Source: Sciscionella marina DSM 45152 (GTDB lineage: Bacteria; Actinomycetota; Actinomycetes; Mycobacteriales; Pseudonocardiaceae). Taken from it: a stretch of DNA of 64,000 nt. This document shows, piece by piece, positions 33,604 to 41,943 of this stretch. The notes below the pieces were generated by a model. That model was not told where the DNA came from, made no database searches, and was given only the letters and a program-made list of their open reading frames with translations. The DNA lies in the NCBI RefSeq assembly GCF_000379465.1, contig NZ_KB905381.1, positions 186,001 to 250,000 of the forward strand. The letters are read 5' to 3'. Position 1 is the first letter of the stretch; every line of letters begins with the position of its first letter. The translations under genes and the position numbers were made by a program.

Positions 33604-34863
33604 GTGCCAGAACAAGACCCCTCCGCAAGGCCGCGGATCCGGGAGCTCGCCGAGATCGGCGGACGCACCGACACCCGCGACGTCCTCGCCCACGCGACCG
33701 CGCAGGCGCACCGGGAATACGACGACTACTTCATCGTGGACATCGACGCGCACGTCTCGGAGGACCACTTCTGGGCCGAGGTGCTCGAGCTCATCGACAA
33801 CGATGTGTGGCGTCATATCGGCATGGATCAGCTCGGCAAATTCGCCGGCAACAACGCGCTGCTGAACATCCAGCCCGGTATGTCCCAGCAGAGCGTCGGC
33901 GGCCGGATCGGGCACCAGGGACGCAAGGAACCGCTGGACGGGGTAACCGGACATCCCTTCGTCGGCGCGGCGCGGCGCGGGATGGACGCGATGGGGCTCG
34001 ACTATCAGGTGGTGTTCCCGAGCGCGATGCTCCTGCTCGGCATGCATCCGCAGGACGAGATCGAGGTGGTGCTCGGCAGGGCGTTCAACCGCTGGCTCAC
34101 CGAAGTCGTGCTGCCGCAGGACGATCGGCTCAAGGGCATGTTGTACCTGCCGTACAACACCCCGGAAGCCTGCGAGGAACTGGTCGAGCGGTACGCCGGT
34201 GACGACGGGATCATCGGGTACACCGTGTGCTCGACACGCAACAACCCGGTCCATTCCGATGTGTACACGAGGCTGTACAAGCTGATCGAGGACAGTGGCA
34301 AGCCGCTGGCCTTCCACTCGGGCTACCACTGGGGCGATCCGTCTTTCGCGCAGCTCAACCGGTTTCTCTCCATGCACGCGCTGTCGTTCACGCACTACAA
34401 CCAGATCCACGTGACCAACTGGATCATCAACGCGATGCCGGAGCGGTTCCCGAAGCTCAGGATGGTCTGGGTGGAAAGCGGGCTGGCCTGGATCCCGTTC
34501 CTCATGCAGCGGCTCGACCACGAGGTGCTGATGCGCCCGAGCGAGGCGCCGGGCCTGACCCGGTTGCCGAGCGAGTACATGCGGGACATGTGGTATACGA
34601 GCCAGCCGATGGAGCGCACCAGCATGGAGCTGCTCGAAGCGGGGATGAAGGCGTTCGGCGCCGAGACACAGCTGCTCTACTCCTCGGACTGGCCGCACTG
34701 GGACTGGGACGCACCGTCGACGATCACGCGGCTGCCGTTCCTTTCCGAACAGGCCAAGCGCAACATCCTCGGGCTCAACGCGGCCCGCGTGTTCAACCTG
34801 CCCACCGACCGCAGAAAGCCCGCCGCGCAGCGCGTGCTCCAGGACCGACCCGGGATTTCGTGA
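33604..34863 (+). CDS. Amidohydrolase-2 family protein (decarboxylase/hydrolase-like)
   Basis: A 419-residue protein of the PF04909 type, started at GTG 33604 behind GGAGGAA. Its metal-site segments are FIVDIDAHVSEDHF, AFHSGYHWGDP, and YSSDWPHWDWD near the end, where the Asp of the family lies. The first motif has Asp in place of the first His of the usual H-x-H pair. This superfamily includes o-aminocarboxymuconate-semialdehyde, resorcylate and carboxyvanillate decarboxylases and hydrolases. It is clustered with a 96-residue protein and a Rieske ferredoxin, overlapping or one base apart, suggesting these three act together on the imported compound. The substrate is unknown. Confidence 0.75.
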   Translation: MPEQDPSARPRIRELAEIGGRTDTRDVLAHATAQAHREYDDYFIVDIDAHVSEDHFWAEVLELIDNDVWRHIGMDQLGKFAGNNALLNIQPGMSQQSVGGRIGHQGRKEPLDGVTGHPFVGAARRGMDAMGLDYQVVFPSAMLLLGMHPQDEIEVVLGRAFNRWLTEVVLPQDDRLKGMLYLPYNTPEACEELVERYAGDDGIIGYTVCSTRNNPVHSDVYTRLYKLIEDSGKPLAFHSGYHWGDPSFAQLNRFLSMHALSFTHYNQIHVTNWIINAMPERFPKLRMVWVESGLAWIPFLMQRLDHEVLMRPSEAPGLTRLPSEYMRDMWYTSQPMERTSMELLEAGMKAFGAETQLLYSSDWPHWDWDAPSTITRLPFLSEQAKRNILGLNAARVFNLPTDRRKPAAQRVLQDRPGIS

Positions 34864-34864
34864 C

Positions 34865-35155
34865 ATGACCGCCTTCGCAGACCTGACCGAGACCGTCGCC
34901 CGCCTCGGCGAGCTGACCCGCGAGATCACCGAACACGATTCGGGAGCCGAGGTCGCGGACGAACAGATCGCCGAGGTGTTGTATGCGGCCGCCCGGCTGT
35001 TCGCCGCGAAAACCGACCGGGTGGGCAAGATCGCCTGGCCGATCCGCGAGGACGCGCTGACCGCGACCGAGACGGTGGTACTGGTGACCGCGTTGCTCGA
35101 CGCCGCGGATGTGAACCTGTTCGATATGGCGATCTGGTACCGGAGGGCGGAATGA
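34865..35155 (+). CDS. Conserved-looking 96-residue protein of unknown function
   Basis: I do not recognise this gene. It starts at ATG 34865, one base after the amidohydrolase stop, and its stop overlaps the Rieske gene start by four bases. The protein is acidic and mostly helical (for example DEQIAEVLYAAARLFAAKTD and ETVVLVTALLDAADVNLFDMA), has no Cys, no membrane segment and no signal. It could be a small subunit or assembly partner of the amidohydrolase or of a Rieske-dependent enzyme. Its tight coupling to both neighbours, and coding-type third-position GC, support it being real. Confidence 0.65.
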   Translation: MTAFADLTETVARLGELTREITEHDSGAEVADEQIAEVLYAAARLFAAKTDRVGKIAWPIREDALTATETVVLVTALLDAADVNLFDMAIWYRRAE

Positions 35156-35559
35156 GCGCTGCACAGCACGAGATCGTCGTTGCCGGACTGGCCGACCTCG
35201 AGGAACGCGAACGCCTCGTGGTGGAGGTGGACGGGGTGGAGCTCGGCATCTACTTCCATGCCGGTGAAGTACGCGCCTGGCACAACGTGTGCCCGCACCA
35301 GGGCGGCCCGGTGTGCCAGGGCAAGATCATGCCGCGGACCGTGCAGACGGTGCGCGAGGACCGCAAGAACGGCGGTCCCGCCTTCCACCCGTCCGATCGC
35401 ACCATCGTCTGTCCCTGGCACGGCTTCGAGTTCGACATCGGCACCGGACGGCACCCGTCCGCTCCCGGGATCGGACTGCGGCCGATTCCGGTGCGGGTGC
35501 AGGGCGATGACGTCATCGTGACGATCCGCGGTGACCAGCCGGGTTTCCCGGGGCGGTGA
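35152..35559 (+). CDS. Rieske [2Fe-2S] ferredoxin-like protein
   Basis: A 135-residue Rieske-domain protein. The cluster ligands are in VCPHQGGPVC (Cys and His) and VCPWHGFEFD (Cys and His). The stretch between the two motifs is about 35-40 residues, about twice the usual spacing, and contains a basic-acidic insert (VREDRKNGGPAFHP). It has no membrane anchor and so should be a soluble electron carrier or a regulator of the adjacent enzymes. No Rieske oxygenase large subunit is in the window. The ATGA overlap ties it to the 96-residue protein. Confidence 0.82.
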   Translation: MSAAQHEIVVAGLADLEERERLVVEVDGVELGIYFHAGEVRAWHNVCPHQGGPVCQGKIMPRTVQTVREDRKNGGPAFHPSDRTIVCPWHGFEFDIGTGRHPSAPGIGLRPIPVRVQGDDVIVTIRGDQPGFPGR

Positions 35560-35592
35560 CCTCCTCCGCTGCCGGGGAAGCTGCCGGGGACC

Positions 35593-35618
35593 GGGGCTCG
35601 CCGCGGGCGGCGGGCCCC
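35593..35618. terminator. Bidirectional terminator hairpin
   Basis: GGGGCTCGCCGC and GCGGCGGGCCCC form a stem of up to twelve pairs with one G-T wobble between the convergent Rieske and POT transporter genes. Confidence 0.65.
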
Positions 35619-35623
35619 GCGGA

Positions 35624-37102
35624 TCACTCGTTCTCCCGCATCTTGACGCGTACCCAGCGGCGCATCAGCAGCAGTCCGATACCGGCGAGGACCGCGGCAC
35701 CACCGATGATCAGGAAGTACGGGGTCTCGGTGTCCACACTGTACAGCGGGGTGACGACACCGTTGATTCCGTCGGCCGCGGCATTGCTCAGCAGCCACAG
35801 ACCGACCATCTGCGAACTGAACGCGACCGGGGCGAGCCGGGTGCTCACGGCGTTGCCGACCGGCTGGGCCAGCAGCTGGCCGACCACGCTGACCGCGAAG
35901 CTGCCGATCAGCCACCAGGGACTGACCAGTCCGGCCTCGCCCGCGGGGATGATCAGCATCAGGAACGAAATCCCGCCGATGATCACGCCGAGCCCGATCT
36001 TGGTCGGCGTGCTGATCTGCCGAGTGCCCAGCCTGGTCCACATCCAGGCGAAGATCGGCGCCAGGATGAGTACCGTGATCGGCTCGACGGTCTGGAAGAA
36101 CTCCGGATTGACCGAGACCCCGAACACGTTCCTGTCGATGCGGCTCGCCGCGTAAACCGCGCCGATACTGGGTTTCTGGTCATTGATCATCGCGAAGAAG
36201 ATCGAGGCGAGGAACATCGGGATGAGCGCCCAGACCCGGGACCGTTCGAGTTCGGTGACCTTCTTGCTGCGCAGGATCACCCAGAAATAGACGATCGGCA
36301 GGACGATCCCCACTGCCGAGATCGTGTAGATCACCAGGTCGACCGAGAGCACCCCGCACAGTCCGGTGATGACGAAGTAGGCCAGCAGCACCAGTGAACC
36401 GAGCAGAATGGCGCGCCCGATCCGGCCGCGCTCTTCCGGGGTGATCGGATTCGCCGGTGCCTTGCCCGTTCCGGCGAGCAGCCTGCGGCTGACCGTGTAC
36501 CAGACCACGCCGATGGCCATGCCGACCGCGGCGGCCGCGAAGCCGAGATGGAATCCGCCCGCGCTGCGCAGCCCGCCGACCACCAGCGGAGCGAGGAACG
36601 CTCCCAAATGGACACTCATCCAGAAGATCAGGAATCCGCCGTCACGGCGGGTGTCCTTCTCCCCGTAGAGATTGCCGACCAGCCGGGAAACGTTCGGTTT
36701 GAGCAGTCCGGTGCCGAGAATGATCAGCATCAGCCCGCTGTACAACGTGCCGACCCCGCCGCCGGGCAGGGACAGCACGATGTGCCCGCACATGATCACC
36801 AGTGCACCGATCGCGACCGCGCGCTGGGCCCCGAAAACCCGGTCGGCGAGCCAGGCGCCGATCGGGCTGGTCATGTACAGCATCGCGCCGTACACCGAGA
36901 CCAGCGCGGTCGCGAGTTCCCTGGACAGCCCGAGACCACCGGAACTGACCTGGTAGTACATGTAATACGCGAGAATCGCACGCATGCCGAAGTAGGAGAA
37001 ACGTTCCCAGAACTCCGTGGCGAACAGGTTCGACAGGCCCCAGGGGTGCCCGAAAAACCCGTACTGCTGCCGAGTTTCCCGCTCGGTATCGGTTGCCGTC
37101 AC
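35624..37102 (-). CDS. POT-family proton-coupled peptide transporter
   Basis: A 492-residue membrane protein started at GTG 37102 behind AAAGGAGCG; the longer upstream frame is non-coding. The POT/PTR2 signature FATEFWERFSYFGMRAIL is close to the N-terminus, and KPNVSRLVGNLYGEKDTRRDGGF matches the second family motif. About twelve to fourteen helices are visible. These proteins import di- and tripeptides with protons. It may be expressed with the upstream amidohydrolase (same strand, 79-base gap), which would fit uptake and cleavage of an amide or small peptide. Confidence 0.86.
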   Translation of the reverse strand: MTATDTERETRQQYGFFGHPWGLSNLFATEFWERFSYFGMRAILAYYMYYQVSSGGLGLSRELATALVSVYGAMLYMTSPIGAWLADRVFGAQRAVAIGALVIMCGHIVLSLPGGGVGTLYSGLMLIILGTGLLKPNVSRLVGNLYGEKDTRRDGGFLIFWMSVHLGAFLAPLVVGGLRSAGGFHLGFAAAAVGMAIGVVWYTVSRRLLAGTGKAPANPITPEERGRIGRAILLGSLVLLAYFVITGLCGVLSVDLVIYTISAVGIVLPIVYFWVILRSKKVTELERSRVWALIPMFLASIFFAMINDQKPSIGAVYAASRIDRNVFGVSVNPEFFQTVEPITVLILAPIFAWMWTRLGTRQISTPTKIGLGVIIGGISFLMLIIPAGEAGLVSPWWLIGSFAVSVVGQLLAQPVGNAVSTRLAPVAFSSQMVGLWLLSNAAADGINGVVTPLYSVDTETPYFLIIGGAAVLAGIGLLLMRRWVRVKMRENE

Positions 37103-37181
37103 TGTGCTGTTCGCTCCTTTGCGTCCAGGAAAAATTTCCCGGGTACTCCAGTGGCCCGGGCACGAATCGAATTCGGCGCGT

Positions 37182-38801
37182 TCAGCGTCCCGCGCGGATA
37201 TGCACCGCTTCGCCGTCGACGAAGGTGTAGTCCACTCGCACCTCGTCGAACCCGTCGGTCTGGGACGGTCGCAGCGGCCGGTCGAGCACGACCAGATCGG
37301 CACATTTCCCGATGTCGAGCGAACCGATCTCATCCTCGCGGCGCATCGCGTACGCGGAACCGCGGGTGGCCGCGTCCAGTGCCGTCGGCAACGGCAGCCG
37401 CTCCGCCGGGTTGAGCGGGTCCGCCTGCCCATGACCGGGACGTCGCACCACCGCGCCCTGTAGCGCGGGTAACGGGTTCGGGTCGCTCACCGGCCAGTCG
37501 CTGCCGAACGCGAGCCGCACCCCGCGTTCGGCCAGCGAGCGGAACCGGAAGATCAGTGGCCGCAACTGTTCGGGCACCGAGGGTAGTACCGAACCGCCGA
37601 TACGGTCCACTTCCTGTGCCCAGTACGGCTGGACGTTGCCGAGGATACCGAGCCGAGCCATGGCGTCGATGTGTTCATCGGTGAGGAAGTACAGATGGGC
37701 GAGCTGATGCCGCCGGTCCCGCGGACCGTTGGCGATGATGGCCCGTTCGATCATTCCCAGCAGTTCGGTGGTGGATCGGTTGCCACACGAGTGAAAGTGC
37801 AGATCGAACCCCGCGGCGTCGAGCGCGCGGACCGCCTCGGCCAGCTCCTCGCGGTCGAAGAACGAGATGCCGTTGCCCGCGGTGGTGTCGAGGTAGCCGG
37901 GTTCGATGAGCGCGGTGCCGCTGCCGACCGAGCCGTCGTACATGATCTTGATCGCGGTGCAGCGGAATCGTTCGCCATCGGCGCTCTGTTCGCGCAGCCG
38001 CGCCAGTTTCTCGACGTTCCCGCCCGAGCGCGGCCACCACAGGCATCCGGTCACCCGGCCGCGCAACAGCCCCGCTGCCTCGGTTTCCCGGTATGGCGCG
38101 AAAACATCGGTCGTAGGGACGAAGTCGCCGACGATCGCCTCCTGCCAGGAGGTGATCCCGAGTGCGAGCATCTCCTGCTGGCCGCGCAGCAGTCCGGCGC
38201 GCAGCTGGTCACCGGTCAGCGGTGGGAGCACCCGGGCCGCGAGGTCCATCGCGTCCTCGTACAGCATTCCGTTCGGGCTGCCATCGGCGTTGCGGCCCAG
38301 CCTGCCACCGGGCGGATCGACGGTGCCCGGGCCGATACCCGCGATCGCGCGGGCACGTTCGCTGACCCACGCGCAATGCCCGTTGGCATTGTTCAGATAC
38401 GCGGGACGGCCGTCCACACACCGCTCCAGCTCATCGAGGGCGTGCCAGGCATCGGCGAACAGCGAGTACTGCCAGCCACGGCCGATCACCCACTCGTCCG
38501 CGCCGATTCCTCGGCTGTAGTCCGCCACGATCGTGAAGAGCTCCTCGCGGGTGCGAGCGCGGGTCATATCGCAGCGCAGCAGCTCGATCCCGGACTCGGC
38601 GACGTGCACGTGCGAATCACCGAACGCGGGCAGTATCGCCGCTGCGGCCACGTCGATCTCCTCGCCCGGCTGCTCGACTTTCGCGCGCAGGTCCCGCATC
38701 GCTCCGCGGGCGGCGATCCGGCCCTCGCGCACGTGCACGAACTGTCCCTCGGCGAAATCGGCCGTGGGCAGCGTGCAGTTGACCAGCGTTACGTTCGGCA
38801 T
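37182..38801 (-). CDS. YtcJ-like amidohydrolase (amidohydrolase-3 family)
   Basis: A 539-residue metal-dependent hydrolase, started at ATG 38801 because GAGG is five bases upstream; GTG 38807 is in frame. The visible metal-site motifs are DSHVHVAES, LHFHSCGNRST, HQLAHLYFLTDEHID and FGSDWPVSDPNPLPAL. This family (PF07969) includes N-acyl amino acid deacylases and imidazolonepropionase-like enzymes. The C-terminal SLDIGKCADLVVLD is the beta-domain segment typical of the superfamily. The exact substrate is unknown. Confidence 0.8.
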   Translation of the reverse strand: MPNVTLVNCTLPTADFAEGQFVHVREGRIAARGAMRDLRAKVEQPGEEIDVAAAAILPAFGDSHVHVAESGIELLRCDMTRARTREELFTIVADYSRGIGADEWVIGRGWQYSLFADAWHALDELERCVDGRPAYLNNANGHCAWVSERARAIAGIGPGTVDPPGGRLGRNADGSPNGMLYEDAMDLAARVLPPLTGDQLRAGLLRGQQEMLALGITSWQEAIVGDFVPTTDVFAPYRETEAAGLLRGRVTGCLWWPRSGGNVEKLARLREQSADGERFRCTAIKIMYDGSVGSGTALIEPGYLDTTAGNGISFFDREELAEAVRALDAAGFDLHFHSCGNRSTTELLGMIERAIIANGPRDRRHQLAHLYFLTDEHIDAMARLGILGNVQPYWAQEVDRIGGSVLPSVPEQLRPLIFRFRSLAERGVRLAFGSDWPVSDPNPLPALQGAVVRRPGHGQADPLNPAERLPLPTALDAATRGSAYAMRREDEIGSLDIGKCADLVVLDRPLRPSQTDGFDEVRVDYTFVDGEAVHIRAGR

Positions 38802-38904
38802 CTTCACCTCTTGGTCGTTCCACCGCTGAACCCACCGAGGACGGGGCCAGGCTGAGCGAACCCGAGGCTACGGAAAAGTAGTACTATTAGCAACCGTCGA
38901 CGCG

Positions 38905-40110
38905 TCAGGTCACCGCCCGAGTCCAGGTGACCGGGAGTTCGTGGACGCCGTAGACGAGCATGTCGGTGCGCAATGGCACCCGTTCTTCGTCGACGGCAAG
39001 GCGGAGCCCGGGAAACCGCCCGAACAGCGCGGAATAGGCCACGTGCAGTTCGGCGCGGGCCAGCTGCTGGCCGAGGCACTGGTGCACGCCGTGCCCGAAA
39101 GCGAGGTGGCCCGCGGTGTTGCGGTTCAGCTCGAGCCGGCCGGGCTCGGGGTAGGCGTGCGGATCGTGGTTGGTCGCGAGCACGGAGATCGTGACGACCT
39201 GGCCGCCTTCGATGGTGCTGCCCTCGAGCTCGACGTCCTCGGTGGCGGCCCGGGTGAGGGTGAGCCCGGCGATGGAGCAGTACCGCAGCAGTTCCTCGAC
39301 CGCGCCCGGCACCAGCGCGGTATCGGCACGCAGTGCGGCCAGTTGGGCCGGGCTGCGCAGCAGCACCAGGGTGCCGAGCGCGATCATGTTGGCCGTGGTC
39401 TCGAATCCCCCGGCGAGCAGCACGTGCGCGATGGTGACCAGTTCGGTCTCGGTCAGCTCACCGGTGCCGATCAGTCCGCCGAGAATGTCGTCGGTCGGCT
39501 GTTTTTTCTTGTCGGCGACGAGTTCGGCGAGATATTCGGCGATCCGGGTCTTCGCCGCGGTGAGCTCCTCGGGTGAGGCATGCAGGGCCAGCGAGGACGT
39601 GATCGCTTCGCCGAACATGGCGCGGTCGGCGTAGGGGACACCGAGCAGATCGCAGATCACCAGGCTCGGGATCGGGATGGCATAGTGCCGCACCAGATCC
39701 ACGGGCGGCCCGCAGTCGTGCATCCGGTCCAGCAGGCTCGCGGCGTACTCCGCGATGCGCGGGGCCAGGGTGCGCATCCGGTGCACGGTGAACTGGCCGG
39801 TGAGCAGCCGCCGTAACCGGGTGTGCTCGGGCGGATCCATCATCCCGAAGCCACCGGGTGCGGCGGGGCGGCCCATGGCATCGCCGAGCGCGCCGGTGGG
39901 GTGACGGCGCAACTCCGCACGGGCACTGAACCGTGGATCGGCGAGCACCCGGCGGGCCGCATCCCGCCCGGTGATCAGCCAGCCCCGGTGCCCGTCGGCG
40001 TAGGTCAGCGGCGTCACCGGGCCGAGCTGCTGGGCCGCCGAGAGCCGTGCCGAGGGTGCGATGAGACCGCGCCGCGCCAACAACAGTGCTTCGACCTCGG
40101 TGCGCCCCAT
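38905..40110 (-). CDS. Cytochrome P450
   Basis: A 401-residue soluble bacterial P450. The I-helix motif is LLAGGFETT, with Glu in the usual acid position, the ExxR motif is EELLRY, the MDPPEHTRLRRL segment is the family B/C-region mark, and the haem Cys lies in FGHGVHQCLGQQLAR. It resembles CYP105/107-type actinomycete enzymes. No ferredoxin or reductase gene is adjacent. A hairpin that includes its ribosome site lies directly upstream. The gene is 103 bases from the amidohydrolase on the same strand, so co-transcription is possible. Confidence 0.88.
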   Translation of the reverse strand: MGRTEVEALLLARRGLIAPSARLSAAQQLGPVTPLTYADGHRGWLITGRDAARRVLADPRFSARAELRRHPTGALGDAMGRPAAPGGFGMMDPPEHTRLRRLLTGQFTVHRMRTLAPRIAEYAASLLDRMHDCGPPVDLVRHYAIPIPSLVICDLLGVPYADRAMFGEAITSSLALHASPEELTAAKTRIAEYLAELVADKKKQPTDDILGGLIGTGELTETELVTIAHVLLAGGFETTANMIALGTLVLLRSPAQLAALRADTALVPGAVEELLRYCSIAGLTLTRAATEDVELEGSTIEGGQVVTISVLATNHDPHAYPEPGRLELNRNTAGHLAFGHGVHQCLGQQLARAELHVAYSALFGRFPGLRLAVDEERVPLRTDMLVYGVHELPVTWTRAVT

Positions 40111-40111
40111 A

Positions 40112-40151
40112 CCGTATCCTCCGCCGCCGTGGCTCCCCGGTCAGGATACGG
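40112..40151. promoter_or_regulatory. Inverted repeat covering the P450 ribosome site
   Basis: CCGTATCCT (40112-40120) and AGGATACGG (40143-40151) are perfect nine-base arms around 22 bases. On the minus strand the arm next to the gene includes AGGAT of the ribosome site GGAGGAT just before ATG 40110. It could act in RNA as a site-masking hairpin or in DNA as an operator. Confidence 0.55.
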
Positions 40152-40169
40152 AGCGGGGCAACCGCGGTA

Positions 40170-40763
40170 TCAGGTGAGCGTGAGCTCCGCGAGGGTGTGG
40201 TCGGAGATGGTCGCGTCCCGGTCGACATGGCCGGGAATGCCGGGGACTTGGCCTTCCGAACTGTGCTGGTGCACGGCGAGCCGCGGATAGGTCCAGCCGG
40301 GGTTGCCCGGATCGCCGTTGTAGCGGGCGATCATGCCGAGGATGTCGCGCTCACCCCATGCTGCCGGGTTCAGTGTCGTGCTTTGCCACCAGTCGAGATT
40401 GCCGTAGACGACCAGCGGGACGGCGAGCCGATCGTAGAAGGCGTTCACGAAATCGTTTGCGGTGGCGCGCATGGCGTCGTCCTCCATGTCCAGCATGGGG
40501 CGCAGGTTCCGTGCGGCGAGCTGGTCTCCGGCGACGGCCCGGAAATGGTCGACCTGGGCGGCAGCCTCACCGGGCCGGGCGAAGTGATAGCCGCCGACGA
40601 GGATGCCGACTCCGGAGAGTTGCCCGGTTTTCTGTGCGTAGGTGTCGTCGGCCCAGTCGGCCGCTTCGGTAGCCTTGCACCACGCGAACGAGATTCCGTT
40701 GGCGTGCACGGCATTGGGATCACTGATGGTCTGGAAGTGCGAGACGTCGATGCCATAGTCCAT
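40170..40763 (-). CDS. GH25-type lysozyme/muramidase-like protein
   Basis: A 197-residue protein from ATG 40763 with an ideal site AAGGAGG. It has the GH25 opening MDYGIDVSHFQ, the FAWCKATEAADWADDTYAQ segment, GGYHFARPG and the acidic LDMEDDAM motif that holds the catalytic Asp and Glu. No signal peptide is visible, so it is either exported by another route, released by lysis or acts in a phage-like setting; no phage genes are near. It resembles stand-alone actinobacterial GH25 proteins. Confidence 0.75.
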   Translation of the reverse strand: MDYGIDVSHFQTISDPNAVHANGISFAWCKATEAADWADDTYAQKTGQLSGVGILVGGYHFARPGEAAAQVDHFRAVAGDQLAARNLRPMLDMEDDAMRATANDFVNAFYDRLAVPLVVYGNLDWWQSTTLNPAAWGERDILGMIARYNGDPGNPGWTYPRLAVHQHSSEGQVPGIPGHVDRDATISDHTLAELTLT

Positions 40764-40884
40764 GCGAGTCCTCCTTGACCATCCCATGATGCTCCGCGGA
40801 GGTCGTTCGCCGACAGCGACCATCGTACGATTTGTCCGGCTCGATATCTGGCCGAGATATTGCCACTACCTCGATCCGTTCCCG

Positions 40885-41943
40885 TCAGGTGCAGTCGATC
40901 CATTCCAGGTAGCCGGTTCCGGTGCTGGTGTGCCCGGACCAGGTGGTGTAGTGGGTGAAGGCGGCGACATAGCCGCGTCCGTGGCCGAACCGGTAGGGCG
41001 AGTCGACCGTGGCTTCGATGGCGATGACGGGATCGTTGCTGGGGCCGATGGTCCACCGCATGCGCCGGGGAGCGCGCATGGTGCGGCCGATCGGGTCGGT
41101 CAACGGCTCGGGCAGGTATTCGGCAACCGTGCACCGGGTCTGCTCGAAGACCTGGGTCCGGCCGTCGCGGGTGCGCAGCTGGGCCAGCCGGCAGGCGGAT
41201 GCCCCGGCGGCGCGGACATCGGTGAGCAGCAGCTGGGTGTCCGCGCCGAGGTTCACGATCTGGTAGGTGAAGAAGTCGACCGGCAGTTTCCGGTGTTCGG
41301 CGAGCGGGGTGGCCGAGGCGGTCTGCGGCGAGACGCAGCGGGCGTATTCGACCGTGCCGAGCCCGCCGATCTCGTGTTCGCCCGCGGCATCGGTGATGGT
41401 GCCCCGGTAGCTGGCCAGCAGGCTGAGGTGGTCGTAGGCGGCGGTGCGCACGAACCACGCCACGGTGTCCCCGGTGGTGAGTTCGAGGTCGACCGCGAAC
41501 CGTTCGTACCGTCCGCGCACGGTGACCGCCGGGAGGGCGAGCTCGATCGCCAGGTTCTCGCCCCAGGCCAGGTGCCCGGTTCGCTCGCCGAACGCGCAGT
41601 CGGTGCCCGAATCGTAGGCGCGGTAGTGATGCTGGTCAGCGTGCGCGGTGGCGGACAAAACCGTTGCGGTGTCCCGGACATCCCGGGCGGCAAGGTGGTC
41701 GTTGTCGAAGCACACGGTCCCGGTGGCACCGATGAACGTCATCGTGTTGAGGTACCGGTGGGGTTCGGGAAGATCGGGAAGGAAGACGCCGTAGTGCGTC
41801 CAGCCCCACAAGCGCGAACGCGTGTGCGGGCGGAACAACCGGGTCCGCCGGAACGGGCGGGTGGATTCCGGCACCCGCCGGTCGACGATACCGAGAGCGC
41901 CCACCACCACTGGGGCGAGCCGGTGCAATAAGGGACGGTTCAC
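40885..41943 (-). CDS. Conserved hypothetical protein coupled to an AGPS-like flavoprotein
   Basis: A 352-residue protein of unrecognised family, started at GTG 41943, which overlaps the stop of the flavoprotein gene. Visible features are RLWGWTHYGVFLPDLPEPHR, LNTMTFIGATGTVCFDND, FGERTGHLAWGENLAIE, and an Arg-rich C-terminal part with WTIGPSNDPVIAIEATVDS. The alternation of short hydrophobic strands with no helices suggests a beta-rich, lipocalin-like (AttH/CrtC-type) fold, but that is inference. Coupling to the alkylglycerone-phosphate-synthase-like gene suggests a role in lipid modification. Confidence 0.6.
   Translation of the reverse strand: MNRPLLHRLAPVVVGALGIVDRRVPESTRPFRRTRLFRPHTRSRLWGWTHYGVFLPDLPEPHRYLNTMTFIGATGTVCFDNDHLAARDVRDTATVLSATAHADQHHYRAYDSGTDCAFGERTGHLAWGENLAIELALPAVTVRGRYERFAVDLELTTGDTVAWFVRTAAYDHLSLLASYRGTITDAAGEHEIGGLGTVEYARCVSPQTASATPLAEHRKLPVDFFTYQIVNLGADTQLLLTDVRAAGASACRLAQLRTRDGRTQVFEQTRCTVAEYLPEPLTDPIGRTMRAPRRMRWTIGPSNDPVIAIEATVDSPYRFGHGRGYVAAFTHYTTWSGHTSTGTGYLEWIDCT

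Noticed and set aside
38880-38887. TAGTACTA as a promoter or operator between the P450 and amidohydrolase genes
   Set aside because: The palindrome is only eight bases, with no second copy and no well-spaced -35/-10 pair.
40170-40763. A prophage or phage lysis cassette around the GH25 lysozyme
   Set aside because: No holin, integrase, tail or packaging gene is near, and both neighbours are ordinary metabolic genes.
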